NCBI RefSeq assembly: GCF_010548305.1
Contig: NZ_JAAGLV010000010.1
Span: forward strand, 124,001-188,000
Source of the DNA: Streptomyces sp. SID13031
GTDB lineage: Bacteria > Actinomycetota > Actinomycetes > Propionibacteriales > Kribbellaceae
Direction of reading: 5' to 3'
Length of the DNA stretch: 64,000 bases
Below the pieces are notes generated by a model, which was given only the letters and a program-made list of their open reading frames with translations, had not been told where the DNA came from and did not search any database. Below, one piece after another: positions 1-9,151 of this stretch. The translations under genes were made by a program, and so were the position numbers. Position 1 is the stretch's first letter; every line of letters begins with the position of its first letter.

Positions 1-411
1 GTCCGGCTGCACGTGCCGTGGAGTCGACTCATCACGGCGGAACTGCTCGACGACGCGGTTGCCCGGCAAGCGTTGCTGGTGCTGAAGCCGGCTGACGAGT
101 ACGGCGGTGCCGGCGTACTGGTCGGGCACGAGACCGATCCGGGCGCGTGGCGGGAAGGGCTCGAGGAGGCGATCCGCCGTGGCGGCTACCTGTTGCAGGA
201 CTACGTGCGGCCCGACCGGCTGACGATGGACTTCACCAATATCGACACCGGCGAGCACCTGCAGGTCGAGGTGCCGTACTCAGTCGGTCCGTACACGTTC
301 GGGCGGAAGTCGTTCGGCTGCTTCCTCCGGGTCGGGTCGCACGAGCACGGCGAGGTGCTCAACCTCAAGCGCGCGATCCACGTGACCGGCCCGCTCCTGG
401 TGACGACGTGA
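1..411 (+). CDS. C-terminal part of a glutathionylspermidine synthase-like ATP-grasp ligase (cut by window edge)
   Basis: The reading frame is open from the first base and ends in TGA at 409-411, so only about the last 136 residues are present. The fragment aligns by eye along its whole length with the C-terminus of the next gene: LVLKPADEYGGAGVLVG, then a QDY..PDRLTMDF segment, YTFGRKSFGCFLRVGS and EVLNLKRAIHVTG. Those are the ATP- and metal-binding parts of circularly permuted ATP-grasp enzymes (GSP_synth type), which join a carboxylate to an amine through an acyl-phosphate. The family call rests mainly on the complete copy downstream. The stop overlaps the next GTG start by 3 bases, so the two genes are probably co-translated. 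The substrate is unknown. Confidence 0.7.
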   Translation, partial: VRLHVPWSRLITAELLDDAVARQALLVLKPADEYGGAGVLVGHETDPGAWREGLEEAIRRGGYLLQDYVRPDRLTMDFTNIDTGEHLQVEVPYSVGPYTFGRKSFGCFLRVGSHEHGEVLNLKRAIHVTGPLLVTT

Positions 412-1772
412 GCGATTTCGACTGGGCCGGGCGCCCCGGATTTGATGCCTGGGGCAACTTGTCCGAGGAGGTGGAGGCGGCGGTACTGGCGGCTGGTACG
501 GCCGGCTGGCGGGTCGTCTTCGACGAGATCGCGACCTACAACGAGACGTGGCGGCCGGTGCGGCCGGTGCTGATGAGCAAGTCCTGGCTGGACGAGCTCT
601 ACGGGTTGAGCGATCGGATGCTGCAGCTGCTGCTGGAATGCTGCCGGCGCCGGGCCAGTACTGCGGGGGAGTTGCGCAAGTTGCTGGGGATCCCGGAAGG
701 GCGGGTCGAGTTCCTGGACGATGCCGAGCCGCTCGGTGATCATCTGGTGATGTCGGGGCGGCCTGACATCTTGCTGACCGACGGTGTGCCGAAGTTCGTC
801 GAGTTCAACGTCGGTAGCGATGTGGGCAGCGTCTGGGACTCCGAGAAGGTGTCGGCGCGGTTCCTGGAGCTCTTCCGTAACTCCGGGGTCTCCTCGTTGC
901 TGCCGGTCGAGGCGCCGGCCTCGGCCGTCGACGGGCGGTACTCCGCGATTCGTGAGTCGCTCGGGCTCGCGCCGGGTGCGCGGCTGACGATGGTGTTCCG
1001 GACCGATGGCGAGTATCCGGAGTCGCATGATCCGGAGAAGCTGGTCGAGCTGCTGCAGCCGTTCGTGGATCGTGGGCGCGAGAACGGCTTCGACATGGAT
1101 GTGCAGCCGGTCGACTGGCTGTCGCTGGACGCGAACGGCGAGCTGGTCGGGCGAGGACGACGGGTCGAGGCGATCCTGCGACTGTTCGTCTGCTCCGAGA
1201 TGCCGCCGACCGTTGGGTTGCAGGCGATCAAGGATGCGCTGCAGGCCGGTACGGCGACGTTGTTCACCTCGGCGGCTTCGTGGTTGATCAGCAACAAGGT
1301 GGTCTTCGCCTGGCTCTGGGAGGACGCCGACGAGCTTCCGGCTGCTGATGCTGAGCTCGTCCGGAACCACTTGCCGCGCACGCGGTTGCTCACGCCGTCG
1401 CTGGTCTCGTCTGTGGTTGCCGAGCGGGAGCAGTTGGTGCTCAAGCCGGCTGACGAGTTCGGTGGGTCCGGTGTGGTGGTCGGCCGGGAGGCGACTCCGG
1501 CGGAGTGGCTCCAGCTGGTCGAGAGTGGTGCTGCCGAGGGGCTGCATCTGGTGCAGGACTACTCGAAGCCGGACCGGATGGTGATGGACTTCGTGCATCT
1601 GTCCAGCGGCGCGCAGGAGCGGGCGGAGGTCCCGTTCTCGATCGGGCCGTACACCTTCGGGCGGCGCGGGTCCGGGTGTTACGTGCGGATCGGGAGCCAG
1701 GGTGAGGGGGAGGTCCTCAACCTCAAGCGCAACGTGCACGTCACCGGCTCGCTGCTGCTCGGCGAGACGTGA
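408..1772 (+). CDS. Circularly permuted ATP-grasp ligase (glutathionylspermidine synthase-like)
   Basis: A 454-residue protein starting at GTG 408 inside the stop of the preceding paralogue; the open frame extends further upstream but over that gene. Visible features are an acidic substrate/metal segment VEFNVGSDVGSVWDSEKV near residue 130, the nucleotide loop VLKPADEFGGSGVVVG near 345, VQDYSKPDRMVMDF near 385, and YTFGRRGSGCYVRIGS near 415. The family forms amide bonds using ATP without a carrier protein. Two copies in tandem suggest duplication followed by specialisation, perhaps two successive couplings in the neighbouring biosynthetic cluster (inference). The gene ends 2 bases before the stop of the convergent methyltransferase, leaving no room for a separate terminator. 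Family call is fairly sure; substrate unknown. Confidence 0.72.
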   Translation: MSDFDWAGRPGFDAWGNLSEEVEAAVLAAGTAGWRVVFDEIATYNETWRPVRPVLMSKSWLDELYGLSDRMLQLLLECCRRRASTAGELRKLLGIPEGRVEFLDDAEPLGDHLVMSGRPDILLTDGVPKFVEFNVGSDVGSVWDSEKVSARFLELFRNSGVSSLLPVEAPASAVDGRYSAIRESLGLAPGARLTMVFRTDGEYPESHDPEKLVELLQPFVDRGRENGFDMDVQPVDWLSLDANGELVGRGRRVEAILRLFVCSEMPPTVGLQAIKDALQAGTATLFTSAASWLISNKVVFAWLWEDADELPAADAELVRNHLPRTRLLTPSLVSSVVAEREQLVLKPADEFGGSGVVVGREATPAEWLQLVESGAAEGLHLVQDYSKPDRMVMDFVHLSSGAQERAEVPFSIGPYTFGRRGSGCYVRIGSQGEGEVLNLKRNVHVTGSLLLGET

Positions 1773-1774
1773 TG

Positions 1775-2734
1775 CTAGACGACGTACTCCAGCACGCGCG
1801 GGCCGGCCGTGGGTTGGTGGATGGCCTTGCGGGTCAAGCCTGCGGCCGCTGCGGCGTCGTCGTACTCGGCGAGGGTGCGCTCCCGGCCGTGCCCGAGCAC
1901 CAGCATCAACAGATCCATCGCGGCGAAGACGGCCGGCACTGCGTCGGATGCTTCCATGACGAGGATGGAGCCGCCGGCGGTGAGCGCCTTCCTGCACTTG
2001 CTGAGCGCGTCGACGGCTTGGTCGTCCTGGAAGGAGTGCAGGAGGTAGCGCAGCACGAACACGTCGGCCTGGGGCAGCTCCAGGTCGAAGAGATTGCCGG
2101 CCAGGACACCGCAGCTCACACCTGCTGCGTCGAACTCCCGCCGCGCGGTAGCGATGCTCGCCGGCAGCTCGACCAGAGTCCCGCGGAGCCCGGGGAAGGC
2201 CGTCAGCAAAGCGATGAGCTGAGCCCCGGTACCACCGCCGACGTCGACAACATGCCGGAACCGCCTCCAGTCGAGCACCCGCGCGAGAGCCGGCCCTTCG
2301 CTGCTGGCCCGCTCGCCCATCAACTCGTCATACGAAGCAGCCGCCCCCGGCGTAAGACTCAACTTGTTGCCCGCAGCAACAGGCCCACCGGCCCGCACGG
2401 TCCCGAGCAACTCGAAGAACGCCCGATCCATATGCCCCCCGAAGCCCTCCAGATCCAGCCACCGCCGAGCGGCCCCAGGAGCATCGTCCAGCAACCACCG
2501 CCCGGACTCCCCGAGCGCGAACTCTGTAGTGCCTGCCGCCTCGAAGAGGCCGCGGGCAACGAGGTAGCGCATCAGACGGTGGAGGGCTTCGGGGTTTGCG
2601 CCCGCCTTGGTCGCGAGGGCTTCTGCGGTGAGCGGGCCGTCGGCGAGCAGGTCGGCTATGCGCAGGGTAGCTGCCACCCGGATGGCCATCGGCATGATCA
2701 GGTCGCTCGCTGCTGCCAGCTCGGCGGGGGTCAT
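1775..2734 (-). CDS. SAM-dependent O-methyltransferase (plant-type/hydroxyneurosporene family)
   Basis: A 319-residue protein with the usual two-part layout: an N-terminal winged-helix dimerisation region (residues 1-100, with LMRYLVARGLFE) and a C-terminal Rossmann domain with the SAM motif VVDVGGGTGAQLIALL near residue 165. Then come the acidic residue of LVELPAS, and LRYLLHSFQDDQAVDALSK, where the His matches the general base position of small-molecule O-methyltransferases. The start ATG overlaps the stop of the upstream MFS gene (ATGA), so the two are translationally coupled. It is probably a tailoring enzyme of the cluster, methylating a hydroxyl or carboxyl of the product. The methyl acceptor cannot be read from the sequence. 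Confidence 0.8.
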   Translation of the reverse strand: MTPAELAAASDLIMPMAIRVAATLRIADLLADGPLTAEALATKAGANPEALHRLMRYLVARGLFEAAGTTEFALGESGRWLLDDAPGAARRWLDLEGFGGHMDRAFFELLGTVRAGGPVAAGNKLSLTPGAAASYDELMGERASSEGPALARVLDWRRFRHVVDVGGGTGAQLIALLTAFPGLRGTLVELPASIATARREFDAAGVSCGVLAGNLFDLELPQADVFVLRYLLHSFQDDQAVDALSKCRKALTAGGSILVMEASDAVPAVFAAMDLLMLVLGHGRERTLAEYDDAAAAAGLTRKAIHQPTAGPRVLEYVV

Positions 2735-3981
2735 CCCGGGTCTCCTGTGGGTTGCATGGTTTCTGTTGCCGGGGGTTCTGAGGTTTGCCGGCGGTATCTG
2801 ATCAGGGGGATCAGGGTGAGCGCGAGCAGCACCACACCGCCGACGAGGATGGTCGGCCTGAGCCCGACGCCGGCCGCGGCGACTCCGGCGAGGGCGCTCC
2901 CGATCGGGATGCCGGAGACCGCGACCGCGGCGACCACCCCGAAGACGCGGGTCTGCAGCTCGACCGGGATCCGCTCGTACAGCACCGCACCGACGATCGG
3001 GTTCACGCTGGCTATTCCGAACCCGGCGAAGAATGTCACGATCAGCACCACCACCAGGCTGTCGCTCAACCCCAGCACCAGGATTCTCGGCGCGCCGCCG
3101 ATTGCCGCCCCGATGAAGAAGGAAAGCATCTGCGGAAGCTTTGTCGAGAAGATGGTGAAAACCACGTTCCCGGCCAGCGAGCCACCCGCAAAAACCCCGA
3201 GAATGATCCCCAGCCGGGTCGGTGAACCGAATTCCTCCTGCACCCACAAAGGCAGTAGCACGGTACTCGCCGCCTGCTGGAAGAAATTGATCAGGAACAG
3301 CGTCGCGATCATCCCGAGCAGCAGCTTGTCGGTGCGCAGGAAAGTGAATCCGCCACGTAGCGCCTTCAGGTACGGCTCCTTGGCCGGCGTGACCTCCTCC
3401 GCCTCCGGCGCGGGCCGCACCAGCGCCCACACCAGCAGCGCCGAGACGGCGAACGTGCCGGCGTCCAGCCAGATCGTGTGCCGCGCCCCGAGGGTCGCCA
3501 CCAGGATGCCCGCGAGCGGCGCGCCGATCAGCCCCGCAGTGCGGTTCATCGCCTCATACGCGCTGGTCACACGGATCATCGGGATCCCGGACTCGGCCGT
3601 CACCGGCCGCAGCAGCACGTGTTTGACCCTGTCTCCGACGCCCCGCATCCCGCCGCTGACGGCGATCAGCAGGACCAGTTGCCAGAAGCCGAAGTCGGGC
3701 GTCGCGGCGACCACGCTCATCGCCACGGCGGAGCTGAGGTCGCAGACGATCGACGTCCGGCGCATCCCGAACCGGTCCGCGATCGGCGCTGCCAGAACAC
3801 TCGTCAGCAGGTACGGAATCATCTCCGCCGCGGCGACCAGTCCCATTTTCGCCGGACTGCCCGTGGTGATCAATACCAGCCATGGAATTGCGACCACCGA
3901 GAACCGGCTCCCGAACGCCGAGAAGACATCGGCGGTGAGCAATGCGTAAAGCCCGATTCGCCGTTGCTGAATCATATCCAC
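2731..3981 (-). CDS. MFS exporter (MefA/EntS-type, DHA3-like)
   Basis: A 416-residue protein with about 12 hydrophobic segments, beginning GTG at 3979-3981; an ATG two codons later is an alternative start. It contains WLVLITTGSPAKMGLVAA in the first helices and ADRFGMRRTSIV in the loop 2-3 position typical of major facilitator exporters. It closely resembles the protein encoded at 6260-7495: the segments TGSPAKMGLVAAAEM, GDRVKHV and GAAIGGAPR are nearly identical. Stop and start overlap with the methyltransferase (ATGA). It probably exports the cluster product or an intermediate, or gives self-resistance. Substrate is not predictable. Confidence 0.8.
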   Translation of the reverse strand: MDMIQQRRIGLYALLTADVFSAFGSRFSVVAIPWLVLITTGSPAKMGLVAAAEMIPYLLTSVLAAPIADRFGMRRTSIVCDLSSAVAMSVVAATPDFGFWQLVLLIAVSGGMRGVGDRVKHVLLRPVTAESGIPMIRVTSAYEAMNRTAGLIGAPLAGILVATLGARHTIWLDAGTFAVSALLVWALVRPAPEAEEVTPAKEPYLKALRGGFTFLRTDKLLLGMIATLFLINFFQQAASTVLLPLWVQEEFGSPTRLGIILGVFAGGSLAGNVVFTIFSTKLPQMLSFFIGAAIGGAPRILVLGLSDSLVVVLIVTFFAGFGIASVNPIVGAVLYERIPVELQTRVFGVVAAVAVSGIPIGSALAGVAAAGVGLRPTILVGGVVLLALTLIPLIRYRRQTSEPPATETMQPTGDPG

Positions 3982-4120
3982 CCCGATTCTTGTCGCGTCC
4001 TCCCCCGGCAGTCACAGTACGGCACGGATCCGGTCGGGGTAAGTGTTCCGCAGCAATGATTTACGCCGCGGAAAGAAAGCAGAGAATGCGTTTTCGGCAT
4101 GCCGGAAATTGGGGGAGAAA

Positions 4121-5380
4121 ATGACTGCGGACGAGATCTTCCGGGCGCTGGCGGCCGACGGGACCGACGACCCGTACCCGCTGTACGCCGAGCTGCACCG
4201 GCTCGGCGAGGTGCTGCCGGTGACGGCGCCCGAGCTGCCGTACGCCGCGGCCGTCTTCGGCTACCGGGCCGTCGACCGGATCCTGCGGGACACCTCGTTC
4301 GAGGTGCACGACGCGCTCCGGATGGAGCCGATGACGCCGGGCTGGCGCGACCACGCGGTGCTGGTGACGCTGATGAACTCGATGATGTTCAGCAACGGCG
4401 ACCGGCACGGCCGGATGCGCGGGCTGTTCCGCAAGGTGTTCACCCCGCGCCGGGTGCAGGAGATGGAGCCGGACGTCCTCCGGATCACCGCCGAGCTGCT
4501 GGACGGCGTCGCCGAGCTCGGGGCCGACGGCGGCGAGGTCGACTACATGGCCGAGTTCGCCTACCTGCTGCCGGCCCGGGTGGTCGGGCGACTGCTCGGG
4601 TTGCCGGACGAGGACATCAGCTGGTTCCGCACGCAGGTCGACCTGATCAACGACTGGCTCGACTTCCGCCGCAAGGGATCCGACGTGCTGGCCGCGGCGG
4701 ACCAGGCCGCGACCCGGATCACCGACTACTACCTGGAGCTGATCGCGAAGCGCCGGGCCGATCCGCAGCGGGACCTGATCAGCGATCTGACCCGGGCGAT
4801 CGGCGACGGCGAGCACGAGGTCACGGATCTCGAGCTCGTGGGCAACCTGCTGGTGCTGTTCAACGCCAGCTTCAGTACGACGATCCACCTGTTCGGCAAC
4901 GCGCTGCCGCTCCTGCTCGCGCGGCCGGAGATCCGGAGTACGCCGGAGCTCATGCCGGCGTACGTGGAGGAGGTCCTGCGCTACGACACTCCCGCGCACG
5001 TGTTCATCCGGGTGGCGGGTCGCGACACGGAGCTCCTCGGCGTACCGCTGAAGGAGGGGGAGCTGGTCGCAGTACTGACCGGGGCGGCCAACCGGGATCC
5101 GCGGCGGTTCGCGGAGCCGGACAGGTTCGATCCGGCGCGGGCCGACAACCAGCCGATCAGCTTCGGTGCCGGCGTCCACTACTGCCTGGGGGCTGCGCTC
5201 GCGCGGGCCGAGGCGCAGCTGGCGCTGCCGCTGGTGCTCGAGCGGTTCCCGCAGTTGGCGCTCGGCAGTGAGCCGGTCCGGACGGACCAGTTGATCCTGC
5301 GCGGCTACAAGTCCCTGCCGATCACGGTGACGGATCGGGCCCTGGTCACGGCCGGAGGTACTGCTGATGCCGCCGGGTGA
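4121..5380 (+). CDS. Cytochrome P450 with a non-canonical I-helix
   Basis: A 419-residue soluble bacterial P450. The ATG at 4121 is chosen because GGGGGAG lies 4 bases upstream; the open frame before it has no ribosome site. It has the K-helix ExxR (E284-R287), the meander ANRDPRRFAEPDRFDPAR and the heme loop FGAGVHYCLG with Cys355 as proximal ligand. The I-helix reads NASFSTT (residues 248-254), where most P450s have AG-x-(D/E)-T-T; the acidic residue is replaced by Ser252 while Thr253 is kept. It is a paralogue of the P450 at 10549. Likely an oxidative tailoring enzyme acting with cellular ferredoxin; no redox partner gene is nearby. Confidence 0.88.
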   Translation: MTADEIFRALAADGTDDPYPLYAELHRLGEVLPVTAPELPYAAAVFGYRAVDRILRDTSFEVHDALRMEPMTPGWRDHAVLVTLMNSMMFSNGDRHGRMRGLFRKVFTPRRVQEMEPDVLRITAELLDGVAELGADGGEVDYMAEFAYLLPARVVGRLLGLPDEDISWFRTQVDLINDWLDFRRKGSDVLAAADQAATRITDYYLELIAKRRADPQRDLISDLTRAIGDGEHEVTDLELVGNLLVLFNASFSTTIHLFGNALPLLLARPEIRSTPELMPAYVEEVLRYDTPAHVFIRVAGRDTELLGVPLKEGELVAVLTGAANRDPRRFAEPDRFDPARADNQPISFGAGVHYCLGAALARAEAQLALPLVLERFPQLALGSEPVRTDQLILRGYKSLPITVTDRALVTAGGTADAAG

Positions 5381-5418
5381 CGAGGTGACGCCATTTCGGC
5401 GGTGCTCGGAAATTGCGA

Positions 5419-5435
5419 TCAGGGGCTCGCCCTGA
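5419..5435. terminator. Small hairpin between convergent P450 and SGNH genes
   Basis: TCAGGG-GCTCG-CCCTGA forms a 6-bp stem with a 5-base loop, 39 bases after the P450 stop. There is no T-run. The rest of 5381-5606 is AT-richer than its surroundings (for example around 5558-5580) and shows no gene. Confidence 0.3.
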
Positions 5436-5606
5436 GGGCTGAAGCAGCCAGTTCCGAGTGCGCCCGAAGTCGAATTCAAGCTACACAATTAGTGATCGTC
5501 CGCGCACTGTATTGAGGAAACCCCTGAATGCGGTTCACCATGCCCAGATACGGCAATTAATCGGCTATTTATTGACCGGTTTCGAGCATGACAAAGGGAC
5601 CACGCG

Positions 5607-6263
5607 CTAGCGGGCGAGGTGGGCGCCCAAGCGGCGGATCGTCTCGGCTGCGGCGACCGCGTCGCTGCGGGCGGTGCCGTGGCGGCCGTCCGGGCTGTAG
5701 AGGGTCGGGTCGCTCGAGAGCGGGTGGTCCGTGAGGTGGACGTGGATCGTCCCCAGGCGGGTGGCGAGGGCCTGGGTGCGCTCGGCGAGCTCGGTCATCC
5801 GGGTGCGGAGGCCGGGGCGGAGCCAGTCGGGGACGGCGGGGGAGTAGGAGACGTTGAACATGCCGAGGGTGATCACGTCGGCACCCGTCGCCTGCAGCGC
5901 TGTCACCAGCTCGGTCAGCTCGCCGTCGACCCGGTCGGGGTCGTAGCGGGCGCTGAAGGCGTCGTTGCCGCCGCCTACGACGAGCGCCAGGTCGGGCTCG
6001 AAGGCCAGCGCGGGGGCTAGCTGGGTGGCGAGGATCTCGCGGGTCCGGAGGCCGCTGACGCCTAGGTTCAGGTAGTCGGGGACCTGGAGCTCAGCCGCCA
6101 GGCGGTCGGCCCACTGCAGCTCGGAGTACCCAGGTACAGGCGAGCACAGGCCCTCGGCCACGCTGTCGCCCAGTACTACGAAGCGCCGCCACGGGTGCCC
6201 GGTCAGCAGCTTCGCCGACTCGCCCTCAGCCAGGCAGTACTCGTCAGTGGCCTCGGTGATCAT
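5607..6263 (-). CDS. Cytoplasmic SGNH/GDSL-family esterase
   Basis: A 218-residue protein starting at ATG 6261-6263, overlapping the MFS stop (ATGA). Block I is VVLGDSVAEGL with the nucleophile Ser, block III GGGNDAF supplies the Asn, and the C-terminal SPDGRHG carries the D-x-x-H pair. No signal peptide is visible, so it should act inside the cell, typically removing an acyl group from a sugar, amino acid or small molecule. It is the last gene of a three-gene minus-strand operon (ligase, MFS, esterase). A second, secreted SGNH protein opens the plus-strand operon at 9249. The substrate is unknown. Confidence 0.8.
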   Translation of the reverse strand: MITEATDEYCLAEGESAKLLTGHPWRRFVVLGDSVAEGLCSPVPGYSELQWADRLAAELQVPDYLNLGVSGLRTREILATQLAPALAFEPDLALVVGGGNDAFSARYDPDRVDGELTELVTALQATGADVITLGMFNVSYSPAVPDWLRPGLRTRMTELAERTQALATRLGTIHVHLTDHPLSSDPTLYSPDGRHGTARSDAVAAAETIRRLGAHLAR

Positions 6264-7495
6264 GCAGCCTCCTTGGCGCTGTAGTGGGGGAGCTCGACCG
6301 GGTCCCGCCACCAGCGATAGACCGGTACCAGCGTGACGAGCAGCAGGACCACCCCGGAGCCGATCAGAGCCGGCCGCAGCCCGAACGCCGCCGCACTCCA
6401 GCCCGCCAGGACGCCGCCGATCGGGACCCCCATGAACGAGATCGCGCCGGCCACCCCGAACACGCGCGTCTGCAGCGCGGCCGGCACCCGCTCGTACAGG
6501 GTCGCGCCTATCACCGGGTTGACCGCCGCGTTCGCGATCCCGCAGCAGAAGCTGACCGTGATCACCGGCCAGAGCCGATCCGACAGCCCGAGCGTGAACA
6601 GCCGGGGAGCGCCGCCGATCGCCGCACCGATGACGAAGGACGAGTACTGCGGCAGGCGCGGCCCGAGCACGGTGAAGATCACGTTCCCGAGCAGTGCTCC
6701 CGCGGCGAACCCGCCGAACAGCAGCCCGAGCGCGGCCGGCGAGACGAGCACCTGCTCGACCCAGAGCGGTACGAACACGCCGGTACCGGCCTGGTTGAAG
6801 ACGTTCAGGAAGAAGGTCATCACGATCATCCCGAGCAGCAAGTGATCCTTGCGCAGGTAGGCGAACCCGCCCCGCAACGCCTGGAAGTACGGCTCCCTCA
6901 GCGCCGCCGGAGCATCCGTGACCGCAGGCGCCGGGAGCCGGACGAAGAAGGCGATCAGCGAGGCGCAGACGACGAACGAGAGCGCGTCCACGGCGATCGC
7001 CTGGTTCGGCCCGATCCAGGCGATCAGCAGCCCGCCGAGCGGGGCGCCGACCAGCGTCGCGGTCCGGCTGAAGCCCTCGTACGACGAGGTCACGCGGATC
7101 ATCTTGACTCCGGCCGCGTCCGCCATCGGCTTGAGCATCACGTGCTTGACGCGGTCACCGCAGCCGCGCAACGCCCCCGCGACGGCGACCAGCAGGCACA
7201 GCCAGGCGAACGACAAGCCGGGCGTCAGGACGATCGCGGCCATCGCGGCGGCGCTGCCGAGATCCGTCACGATCGAGGTCCGGCGCAGCCCGAACCGGTC
7301 GGCCAGCGGCGCCGCGAGCACCCCCGATACGACGTACGGGAGCATCTCGGCCGCCGCGACCAGACCCATCTTCGCCGGGCTGCCGGTGCTGATCAGGACG
7401 AGCCAGGGGATCGCGATCATCGACACCCGGTCGCCGAGCGCGGACAGGATGTCCGCGCCGAACAGGGCGATCAGCCCTGCCTTACGCCTGTTCAT
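6260..7495 (-). CDS. MFS exporter, paralogue of the transporter at 2731-3981
   Basis: A 411-residue, 12-helix major facilitator protein. The start is ATG 7493-7495, overlapping the ligase stop by ATGA; the open frame reaches further back but into the ligase gene. Landmarks are WLVLISTGSPAKMGLVAA, ADRFGLRRTSIV, GCGDRVKHVMLKP and GAAIGGAPRLFTLGLSDRL. Similarity to the first MFS protein runs from end to end, indicating duplication inside the cluster. It likely exports the product or a precursor, and its coupling to the ligase and esterase ties it to biosynthesis. Substrate is not readable from sequence. Confidence 0.82.
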   Translation of the reverse strand: MNRRKAGLIALFGADILSALGDRVSMIAIPWLVLISTGSPAKMGLVAAAEMLPYVVSGVLAAPLADRFGLRRTSIVTDLGSAAAMAAIVLTPGLSFAWLCLLVAVAGALRGCGDRVKHVMLKPMADAAGVKMIRVTSSYEGFSRTATLVGAPLGGLLIAWIGPNQAIAVDALSFVVCASLIAFFVRLPAPAVTDAPAALREPYFQALRGGFAYLRKDHLLLGMIVMTFFLNVFNQAGTGVFVPLWVEQVLVSPAALGLLFGGFAAGALLGNVIFTVLGPRLPQYSSFVIGAAIGGAPRLFTLGLSDRLWPVITVSFCCGIANAAVNPVIGATLYERVPAALQTRVFGVAGAISFMGVPIGGVLAGWSAAAFGLRPALIGSGVVLLLVTLVPVYRWWRDPVELPHYSAKEAA

Positions 7496-9054
7496 GCCGA
7501 CGGCGCGGCATGCCGCGCCCGCAGAGCCACCTTGTCGACCTTGTGCGCCGAGGTCAGCGGCAGCTCGTCGAGGAAGTCGATCGTGCGCGGCATCCACATC
7601 TCGTTGAACTCGTCGCGGACCAGCGTCTGCAGCTCCCGCGCGGTCACCACGGCACCGTCGTACCGGACCACATACGCGTGCGGCACCTCACCGAAAGCCT
7701 CATCCGGTACGCCGATCACTGCCGCGGCCCGGACGCCTGGATGCGACTGGAGCAGGTCCTCGATCGGGCGGCAGTAGACGTTCCAGTTGCTCGACCCGGT
7801 GACGATCGTGTCCTGGACGCGATCGACGACGTACAGGAACCCGTCCGCGTCGAGGTAGCCCAGGTCGCCCGTGCGCACCCAGTCGTCGACGATGGCCCGC
7901 TCGGTCAGGTCCGGGCGACCCCAGTACCCCGCGAAGCGGAGCTTGCTCGTCGCGTAGATCTCACCCGTCTGGCCCGGCGCCGCCCGGTTACCGTCGGCGT
8001 CGCGGATCTCCACCCGCACGTCCCCGTACGTCGTACCCGACGAGCGCAGTCGCTCAGGGTGCTCCGGGTCCTCGGTGAGCCCGGGCTGAGCCGTGACCAC
8101 GATGACCTCGCTCAACCCGTACACGATCCGCAGTACCGGCCCGAAGCGCTCGATCGCCTGCCGCAGCCTCGATGGCGCGGCGGGCCCGGCGCCCACGTTG
8201 AGCATGAACAGGCTGCTCACGTCGGTCGTCGGCAGGTCCGGGTGGTCGAGCAGCTGGTAGAGCAGCGGCGGCGACACGTACGTCGAGTTGATCCGCTCGC
8301 GCTCGATCGTGGCGAGCGCGCGGCCCGCGTCCCAGTCGTCCTCGAGGAACAGCACGCCGCCCATGAACAGGTTGAAGAAGCTCGTGATCTGCCCGCTCGC
8401 GAACGCCATCGGCGAGTGCGACAGGTGCCGCAGCACGGGCAGCCCGGCGGCCAGGTAGTCGGCGGCGAGCGTCAGGATCTGCTCGTAGAACGCCTGCCGG
8501 TGATGCACCAGCTTCGGCTCCCCGGTGGTCCCGCTCGTCTGCAGGCAGGTCGCGGGCGACAGCTCGCCGTACTCCGGCCGGTACGCGCTGGTCGGCGGGG
8601 TCAGCAGGTCTGGCCCCAATCCGCCTTCGCCGAGACAGTGCACCGGTACTGCGAGGCTGACGGCCAGGCGCTCGCCGAGGACGGCCTTGGTCCGGGCGTC
8701 GTAGACGAACACGTCCGCCTCGGACAGCCGCGCGAACGCCTCGATCTCGCGGCGGCCGGCGATCGGTGCGATCCACATCGTCCGGGCGCCGACCAGGTGC
8801 AGCGCGAGCTGGAGTGCCGGGAGCTCGAGCGTGTTGCCGGCCAGTACGAGCACGCCGGCCCCGGCGCTGATGCCGCGGTCCTGCAGCGTCGCGGCCAGGT
8901 CGAGCACCTGCGCGCGCAGCCCGGCGAACGTGAGCCGCCGGCCGCCGGCGACGATCGCCTCGGCCTCGCCGTAGTCCGCGAAAAGCCGGAGCGCGGCGAC
9001 CACATAGGAACCGGACCGCTCCAGGTTTTCGTCCAGCACGAAATCGACCGACAT
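7492..9054 (-). CDS. AMP-forming acyl/aryl-CoA synthetase or stand-alone adenylation enzyme
   Basis: A 520-residue member of the ANL superfamily. The phosphate-binding motif is TSGTTGEPKLVHH (near residue 180). VYGLSEVIV (near 315) corresponds to the A5 motif, TGDLGYLDADGFLYVVDR (near 395) carries the hinge region, and the C-terminal LTSAHKVDKVAL carries the candidate catalytic Lys. It activates a carboxylic acid as an acyl-adenylate and transfers it to CoA or another acceptor. No carrier-protein domain is fused to it or present nearby. It leads the minus-strand operon ligase-MFS-SGNH, each junction an ATGA overlap. The substrate could be an aromatic acid or the arylglycine made by the Hmo/HpgT pair, but that is inference. 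Confidence 0.82.
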   Translation of the reverse strand: MSVDFVLDENLERSGSYVVAALRLFADYGEAEAIVAGGRRLTFAGLRAQVLDLAATLQDRGISAGAGVLVLAGNTLELPALQLALHLVGARTMWIAPIAGRREIEAFARLSEADVFVYDARTKAVLGERLAVSLAVPVHCLGEGGLGPDLLTPPTSAYRPEYGELSPATCLQTSGTTGEPKLVHHRQAFYEQILTLAADYLAAGLPVLRHLSHSPMAFASGQITSFFNLFMGGVLFLEDDWDAGRALATIERERINSTYVSPPLLYQLLDHPDLPTTDVSSLFMLNVGAGPAAPSRLRQAIERFGPVLRIVYGLSEVIVVTAQPGLTEDPEHPERLRSSGTTYGDVRVEIRDADGNRAAPGQTGEIYATSKLRFAGYWGRPDLTERAIVDDWVRTGDLGYLDADGFLYVVDRVQDTIVTGSSNWNVYCRPIEDLLQSHPGVRAAAVIGVPDEAFGEVPHAYVVRYDGAVVTARELQTLVRDEFNEMWMPRTIDFLDELPLTSAHKVDKVALRARHAAPSA

Positions 9055-9151
9055 GGCGCCCCACCCCTTCGGTATCCGGGGCGACTGTACTTCCAGAAAT
9101 TCCCGGCGGCCAGTCGTCGGGTGAATTCAAGCGGACAATTCAAAACACCCG

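Noticed and set aside
201-1997. Long antisense ORF across the ATP-grasp genes
   Set aside because: Arg/Pro-rich shadow of the plus-strand genes typical of GC-rich DNA; no recognisable domain or ribosome site.
1769-3949. 726-codon plus-strand ORF across the methyltransferase and MFS genes
   Set aside because: Low-complexity Pro/Ser/Thr/Arg translation; the opposite strand encodes two clear families with coupled starts.
4046-4073. TTCCGC-N16-GCGGAA as an operator upstream of the first cluster P450
   Set aside because: A 6-bp inverted repeat with a long spacer is expected by chance in GC-rich DNA, and no regulator is nearby.
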